From: Atherinomorus stipes
Lineage: Eukaryota > Chordata > Actinopteri > Atheriniformes > Atherinidae
Assembly (NCBI GenBank): GCA_023101725.1
Contig: JALJCO010000083.1
Location: forward strand, 166,501-230,500
Length of the DNA stretch: 64,000 bases
Direction: 5' to 3'
This document shows, piece after piece, positions 57,570-64,000 of this stretch. Numbering within the stretch: the first letter of the stretch is position 1; each line of letters begins with the position of its first letter. A program made the translations under genes and the position numbers. A model generated the notes under the pieces. It did no database searches. It was given only the letters and a program-made list of their open reading frames with translations, and was not told the DNA's origin.

Positions 57570-58090
57570 GCCCTGGAGTGAAAGTGGTTTTTAAACATAA
57601 TTTTTGAATGCTGACTGCTGCATTTCTGATGTGGAAGGAAAGGCAACAACAGAAAAAGCTCTGTCTGTTTTTTAACCTGAACTTCTGGGCTACTGAAGCT
57701 TCTAAAATCCACTTACTGGACAGAGACAGTGCAACTTACTGGTGTGATACCATCGCACTAACTTGTGCCTTTTAATAGGTGAGCAACTGCATTTTGAAGT
57801 TGCTGCGGAGGCCGATTCAAGTCTCGGCGAGACCAAATGCATGGATCAATTTCTCAATCATAAAATGAAAGGAGCAGTTTGACCTTAAAGTGGACTCTAC
57901 ATTTAAAGCAGCCGGCTCTGATGTGACTGCATTCATTTGTGAAATGGAAAAGGCATGATCAAAAATCCCTCCGACGTGATGTTCTACTGTACGGTGCAAA
58001 AGGTCCACAGATTGATTGGACGTAGGAGGGCCCAAACAACACGAGTTCAGTTTTATCCTTGTTCAACTAGAGGATTTAAAATCCTTTTGG
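57570..58090. repeat. Possible old retroposon-derived sequence
   Basis: AGCAACTGCATTTTGAAGTT, CTCGGCGAGACCAAATGCAT and ACGAGTTCAGTTTTATCCTT resemble a dispersed fish repeat. The assignment is weak. Confidence 0.3.
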
Positions 58091-58723
58091 CAGTTCAAAG
58101 CTTTCAGATGGACTGAGGTTTTATGCTTGAAGTGTCACGGGGGGATTCTGCTACCAGCAACTGCTGGAGGAGTCGGAGAGAAAGAGAGGCGTTGCCAGCA
58201 GGTAGTGATTAAAATAAAAACTTTATAAAAGAAATGAAATACTGTAAATAAAAGTACTTGGATAGTAAAAATCCAAACTAAAGAAAAGTTATAAAAAAAA
58301 TAATTAAAAAGTCCATATATAAAAGGTTTGGCTGCAGATGTGTCAGGCTGTCCGGCTGCATCTCCCGACGTTCGCATCTTCCAGTGGCCATGCCGTCAGC
58401 TCCGGGGAGATGCACCTTCTTATGGTCGGGCCTCGCCGGCGGCCGCCCAGGTTCTCACCGACCCTGGATCCCAGCCGTGGCTCCTGGTGGCTGTGCCTCA
58501 GACTCCCACACCCCCCCTACGTGCTCCTGGCAGCCGCACTTCATTCTGGCCCACCTGCTCAATTCAGCCTCGATCTTATGAACCGGACGTCTTGTAAGCA
58601 CTCTTTGGTGGAAGTCTCAGCATGACAAGAATCACATGACCACGTCGACAGAGTCCTCGTTACATCATCTGCAAGTGTCGAGCGGAAATCTTGAAGGGAC
58701 TGGATTTATTAATCTGTCAATAC
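58091..58723. other. GC-rich block of unknown nature
   Basis: 58330-58570 is far richer in G and C than its surroundings and is open in all three plus frames over about 200 bp. No domain, splice context or repeat signature was recognised. It could be an old element, a CpG-rich regulatory site or a lost exon. Confidence 0.35.
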
Positions 58724-61054
58724 TTAAAGGAATAGTTCACCCACAGAATGATGTAACTTTATTTTCCACTTACCCTCATGGTGAGCAAGACTCTGGAGCA
58801 CTTTAATATCTCAAATTTAGCCGGTGATCAGGAAGGCTTCTCATTTCCCCCCAACTTTGATATAATAGAGTTCGCCGGCGCCCGAGCCAAAAAGGTCCAT
58901 AAACGTCCACAAAAACTTGTCAATATTCCTCCATACTGCTCGTCCAATGTAATCCAAGTGTCCTGAGTGGGTAGCATCCAGAATTTACTGGAAACGACAT
59001 CATTTACTATATTTTTTAGAGCCTAAACAGTGCTACATCTTATCTCGTGCAAACACACCAATGCGCGTTCATGAAACTACGGAAGCCACAGCAGACGAGA
59101 TCGCGTGTTCTCTTTTTCTTTGTTTTAAATCAATGTCAAGTGCTTTTAACTCTTGTAAGGCTTTACTGTGCAGTTACCCACACTTGAAAAGGGTTACTTG
59201 CTTCAGAAGATTGGACTGGATTTCACTCAGTGACCAAGATTGAACTTTTTCTCTCTTTTTAAAAGTCTTCCAGGTAAAAAATCTTAAAATGCAGACAAAT
59301 AGATAATCTGTAGAAAATATCCCAAAAAACCTGAATCAATCATAACCCAATATCAAATACTAAATTTTAAACTTAAGATTAACCCTAAAAATAAGTAGAA
59401 AATGTCAATTTTTTTAAAGCACCAAAAATACACCAAATGCACTTTAAAGAAATATTCAATGATGATTTTAACCTTACAGACAACAGCTTCCAACTCCTGT
59501 AAACACAAAGAATTTAAATCTTAAATCATGAATATTGCAGACTTGGACCCATTTTAAAATACATATTTTTAAATGTACATTTTTACACACCAAATGACCT
59601 TTTCACTTGTATTTTAATCACATAACTTTTTTTAGTGCACTCCACTTTAACTTGAATTTTTATCATATATTAGTCCATTGTCCACCACAATCCCAGTGCA
59701 AACTTCAATGCAAGCTACAAATAGCTGAAAGCTCACCGGCTCCTTCTTCCATCTTTGAACAGAGTATTAATCCTGCAGTCTCCAACCATTGTCTCTCACA
59801 CTGCTCTCCTGACTGTTCTGTGAGTGAATGCCTCCAAAATCCCCTGATTACCTCCACCAGGTGCATTCAATCTGCTGCCTCCAGGCTGGGAGACACACTC
59901 AGTCCTGATGCACCCAGGCAGAGAAGGCGTGGCCTGCAGCTCAGCTCAACAGTCAATATCCAACCCTTCTTGTGTTTGTCCCGGTTTGTCTGCAGCTCTG
60001 TCGCTCTTAGCACAATGTAAACTGAAAATTTCTTCTTCTACGTTTGTGTTATCGGTAGTGATGGAGAAGTTGAAGCTTTCCAAACCACTGAATCAATATG
60101 AAGCAATTGTCTTCAAATGGTTCTGTGTTATGAAGCATTCAACACAATACAATATAGTGACATCTGCTGGTCAAACTTTAACATAGCAGCTGCAGGGATT
60201 GATGAGGGGCAATGTGTCATAAAACAGTAACAGTTATTTGTAACATGTTTTATGTTCATTCTCAAACCTGGCTGTGCCATGAGATATTTGCACTACACCA
60301 CAAAGATGATCACACACTCTCTCTGATATTCACACATTCACTCCTAATCTAAGTGTGTGTGTGTGTTAGTGTATGTAGAAATACAAGTATATAAATATGT
60401 ACTTAAATGTCTAAGTGCTGATGTGATTATACGTCAGTAGATGGAATATTCGCCAAATCTCACCTGAATCTCACTCTCCCTGTATGTAAATTAATGAATA
60501 AATGGAAACTATACATAACTGTCTCCTCCTCTCATAAACCCACAAAGTTTGGTGGAATTGTGTCCGTTTATAAGCACTAGCAAATTGATGACTCCACCCT
60601 GAATTCAAACTTTCCGCTTTGAAAGATCGATACGAAGTCGAGCAGCCTGCTCGAGCATAATATCACTAGTTATCGGCAGAGTAGGCTCTGAACGCCGAGG
60701 CCTCCATAGTTTCATATGCACGCTTCGTGAAAGTAAGATGTACTTCTGTTTAGACTCTAAAAATATACTAAATGATGTCGTTTTGAGTAAATTCTGGACG
60801 CTACCCACTCAGGACACTTGGATTACAGTGGACGAGCAGTATGGAGGAATATTGACATGTTTTTGTGGACGTTTATGGACCCTTTTGGCTCGGGGCCCTG
60901 GCAAACTCCATTAAATGAAATTTGGGGGAAACGAGAAGCCTTCTTGATCACCATCTGGATTTGAGATATTAAAAAAGTGCTCCAGAGTCTTGCTCACCAT
61001 GAGGGTAAGTGGAAAATAAAGTTACATCATTCTGTGGGTGGACTATTCCTTTAA
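58724..61054. mobile_element. 2.3-kb TTAA-bounded foldback element (piggyBac-like)
   Basis: TTAA at 58724-58727 and 61051-61054 bound inverted arms of about 380 bp. Both begin AGGAATAGT(T/C)CACCCACAG and share GATGTAACTTTATTTTCCAC, CCCTCATGGTGAGCAAGACT, CCTCCATACTGCTCGTCC, CAAGTGTCCTGAGTGGGTAG and CCAGAATTTACT. The interior has no transposase. A separate element is nested at 60056-60668, and a second right arm lies just beyond at 61335-61675. Confidence 0.85.
60056..60668. mobile_element. Nested hAT-like insertion with perfect 8-bp duplication
   Basis: It is flanked by GTTATCGG at 60048-60055 and 60669-60676. The ends read TAGTGAT and, reversed, TAGTGAT. The related sequence at 52427-52440 reads continuously through ATTATCGGCAGAG, which is the expected uninterrupted site. 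The 613-bp element has no coding region. Confidence 0.85.
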
Positions 61055-61264
61055 GATGGGTTTCAATCACTTGGGAATAAAGTGAAAAATACTAACAAAG
61101 TTTAGAACGTATCTTGTATTTTTCACTGAGTCAGAGACAAGACGGCTTCCAGCAGCGCAGTACACATCCATGGCCAGCAGATGGAGCGCTAGCTGACCAT
61201 CTCAAGTGTATCTGGAAATGGTGTCGATCCTTCGCAGTTGTCTCAAAATGTCTCACTGTCTCAT

Positions 61265-61675
61265 GAGGCTACAGTTTCACCATCCATACCTTCATGTCGC
61301 CAGCCCTCCTCCTGCTGCTGGCTTCCAGTGTCGAGAACTTGCATGGACGTGCATCGCAAAAGTATGATGTTCTGCTGTTTAGGCTATAAAAATATACTAA
61401 ATGATGTCATTTCAAGTAAATTCTGGACGCTACCCACTCAGGACACTTGGATTGGACGAGCAGTATGGAGGAATATTGACAAGTTTTTCTGTACTTTTAT
61501 GGACCTTTGTTTTGAGCGCCAGTCACGTCCATGATATGAAAGTCAGCAGACAACGAAACCCCCCCGGATCTCCGGCTGCATTTGAGATAAGATAAAAGTG
61601 CTCCACAGTCTTGCTCAGCATGAGGGTGAGTAGAAAATGAAGGTGCATCATTCTATGGGAGTTGTATCCCTTTAA
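61265..61675 (+). mobile_element. Second copy of the right arm of the 58.7-61.1 kb element
   Basis: AGAACTTGCATGGACGTGCA, TATAAAAATATACTAAATGA, TTCTGGACGCTACCCACTCA, GAGCAGTATGGAGGAATATT and TTGCTCAGCATGAGGGTGAG repeat 60700-61050 and end at TTAA 61672-61675. No left arm accompanies it. Confidence 0.8.
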
Positions 61676-63107
61676 GGACAAAACCTTCTTCTCACTGACT
61701 GAAGTTTGGTTGCCATTTTGATGAAATCTCCTGAATGTAATCTTTAAAAGCACCTGTCCTCTTTCTACACTGTTTCTGTGAAGGACTTCCCAGATGGTTA
61801 TGAGAAACAAACCATCTGGAGCATCGGGTTAGATGCAATTGTGTTTTCAGGATTCATGAATCACATAAACCCTGATGTGAGCTGGACAGCTGGAGGCACG
61901 CTGCAGTTCGACTGACCTCCTCCTAAAACTTTAGCGAGCATAAATCCAAAAAGTGTCCAACACGAAGCTTACACGGATACTTAAAACAACATAAACTCTC
62001 TTCTCGAACGGTCTTAGTTCAATGATTGGCCATAATCATCTGCCAGCGAGCAGTAAACTCAGATATGATGAGGATGATATCTTTGTGTAATTACTCCCTT
62101 ACCACTGTGCCAAGGATATAAATGATTCACCAGAATCAATATGATTATGGTTATGAAAACACTCCTTGCCTGCAGCAAAAAGAATAGATCTGTAAAGGAT
62201 ATATTTCCCTTATTTTTAAGACACGAGTGAAACAAACACTATCATAGAAGGTCAATTGAAAATTCATGATACTTTAAATTGTGTTCCAGCAGCAAGACTA
62301 ACACAAAAGTCCATGGATCACATATGGCTGGAAAAACATGCCCCGAGGCTGGAAAACATATTAACTCGTAATAGATCTCAAATAAAGAATGATAACCCAC
62401 TTAATGGTCCACACTTTCCTGGGTGTGTGAGCGCCAGCTGCAGCCAGAGAGAGCGTGCTAAAAACAGGCTTTGTCTCGTTGATGACAGTTATATTGTTTA
62501 CTGCCAAGCAAAACCAATTACTAAAAAGTTAATGTCATGTTCATGTCTAAGTGGTGTGCTTTAATAACGTGGAACCATGTTTGGCAGAAAGGGGGCTGCA
62601 GTCTTGCCCTTTATTTGTCACTTCAGTTCTTATACTTCACTGCAAACTGGGATTTATGGTGGTTTAAGTGCAGCTGACCTTTATCCGAAAGTTCTCACCA
62701 GCTTGACTTTTAACACTCGGCCTGAGGACGGGTTAGGGACAGAGATTTAGGGCTGTTGGAGCCTGCTGTAAAAAATAATGTGAATTACGTCACATGCTGT
62801 TGGATACTTTAACAACTTAAGTTTATTTGGGTCAGATTTTCACTTGACAGCTCTGATATTAACAGAACAATTCCCAGTGGATTAAAACGTGGAGATTCTT
62901 TAACATCTTTGTGTCTCTTGGAGATGCAAAGTTGCATCATGGTGCTAGAAACTGGGCTAGTGGGTGTAATATCTCTGATGTCATTTGTTTTCCTTTGCAA
63001 AAGATCAGCTTTTAACCTTGTTAATGTGTCTTAAAGATGTTTTTCTTTATGTAAAAGACATAAGAACAAAAACCAGCCAAGATTTCTGCTGTCTGCAGAG
63101 CTTTACC
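61676..63107. other. Noncoding sequence, nothing recognised
   Basis: The open frame at 62256-62564 shows no domain. Confidence 0.4.
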
Positions 63108-63190
63108 TAAAGCTGGGGAGGCCAACTTTGGTCCATGAGGCCTGTAATCCTGCAGGTTTTAGATGTCTGATTCAAATTAAATGACTTTCA
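63108..63190. repeat. Palindromic teleost MITE, half copy
   Basis: GGGGAGGCCAACTTTGGTCC and AATCCTGCAGGTTTTAGATG match the left side of the elements at 32351 and 35259. Confidence 0.55.
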
Positions 63191-64000
63191 ACAAGACCCC
63201 ATTCATAAACACAATAAATAATCCTTCTGTAGATGCCAATGACCAAACAACAGATTTAAAGTCAACAGCTATTTCACAGTAAATTTTAACATTGTGTCAA
63301 AGTTAGACTTGAATGGAAGCTAGAAGGGAAATGTGAGGAAAAGGACAACTATATTTAGATTGGTTTATTTTTTTATTTTTCCTAAAGCATAAAGTATATT
63401 TATCTTAAATTTGACAAATTCTACATTATTTGTTTGTCTTCTGAAGAATTTTTACCTATTAAACCTATTACTAAACTCTGGACATATTTGCCTCAAATTA
63501 CGTAAATATCTGGATATATATTTATTTTAACTTAAACTTTCCAATCTGCTGAGATTTGAGTGTTATGGGTTAGAAGTTGGTGTTTATTTATATAAATTAA
63601 GAAACAATAAAATTGTGAAAAATGGCTCTCAACCGCTTTTTAAGATCAAGGACACACCCTCTACGAAGGCACGGTGCGGGGCTGCCTTTACTTCTCATAT
63701 CATCGCAGTGATGTGTGTGCGTTCGCGCATGCGCATCGGTTTCTCCATTAAAAATCATCTATGTGAAAAGGCAGGTCGCTACGCTGCCTTTTTACATTAC
63801 TGTCACATGCTACGTGACGGGCTACGGACATTCACAGAGTGTCAGTTAATTGATACTTTGCTCTCAAGCTAGCTGGCGGGCTTACCCAGCAGGATGACGG
63901 CACGAGAGAGGATTAAACAATTTTCACGTCTTTCTTTTGAGGAAAATGTCAAATTTTGGGCCCATTTATATTTGAGCCTCAAACTGAAGGCTAAAACAGG
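63191..64000. other. Noncoding sequence to window end
   Basis: 63640-63900 is richer in G and C, with CGCATGCGCAT words. Nothing was identified. Confidence 0.4.

Noticed and set aside
1..64000. tRNA, rRNA or CRISPR arrays
   Set aside because: No cloverleaf-type A/B boxes, ribosomal core sequence or regularly spaced identical repeats were seen on either strand; weak or divergent RNA genes could still be missed by eye.

Overview
The window looks like nuclear DNA from a bony fish, probably a percomorph teleost. The coding sequence is split by GT-AG introns. The background is AT-rich and full of microsatellites and long homopolymers. Many DNA-transposon and retroposon families typical of teleost genomes (Tc1/mariner, hAT-like and piggyBac-like MITEs, LINE/SINE tails) recur in both orientations. 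No bacterial, organellar or CRISPR feature is visible.

The only gene I can support with confidence is at the left edge. Four plus-strand exons between 1 and 3743 encode all but the first residues of SUPT7L (STAF65-gamma), a subunit of the SAGA/STAGA histone acetyltransferase coactivator complex. The introns are 73, 118 and 2271 bp. The last intron holds a long purine tract, a deleted Tc1/mariner-like element and a repeat that ends about 18 bp before the final exon. The last exon has an uninterrupted run of ten histidine codons. A polyadenylation signal follows about 100 bp after the stop.

From about 3.9 kb to 64 kb there is no gene I can recognise. The layout is a repeat mosaic. 4.5-8.7 kb: hAT-like MITEs, a retroposon with a perfect 13-bp target duplication, and Tc1 relics. 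10-16.3 kb: piggyBac-like and other repeats. 16.9-17.6 kb: a long foldback element bounded by TTAA. 20-23.2 kb: a cluster of TATCGG-type MITEs. 25.5-26.2 kb: a repeat also present at 13 and 14.3 kb. 27.1-28.3 kb: a decayed minus-strand reading frame with a signal-peptide-like start. 31.1-33.4 kb: a Tc1 element whose catalytic part is replaced by a hAT-like element. 36.2 kb: a hAT MITE with an 8-bp duplication. 46.9-48.3 kb: two copies of one hAT-like MITE. 49.1-50.4 kb: a 1.3-kb terminal-inverted-repeat element. 51.8-52.1 kb: a MITE containing a 28-bp perfect palindrome. 52.9-53.8 kb: a frameshifted Tc1-type transposase. 58.7-61.7 kb: a 2.3-kb TTAA-bounded element with a younger insertion nested inside it. 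Between these are long stretches of apparently unique noncoding DNA, a few of which could be conserved regulatory sequence.

I found no clear sign of a new functional system. The items most worth a second look are the decayed minus-strand frame at 27.1-28.3 kb, the nested insertion with its empty-site relative, the two perfect hairpin/palindrome structures, and the polyhistidine tract in SUPT7L. Repeat family names below are recognised by sequence pattern only; no library search was possible.
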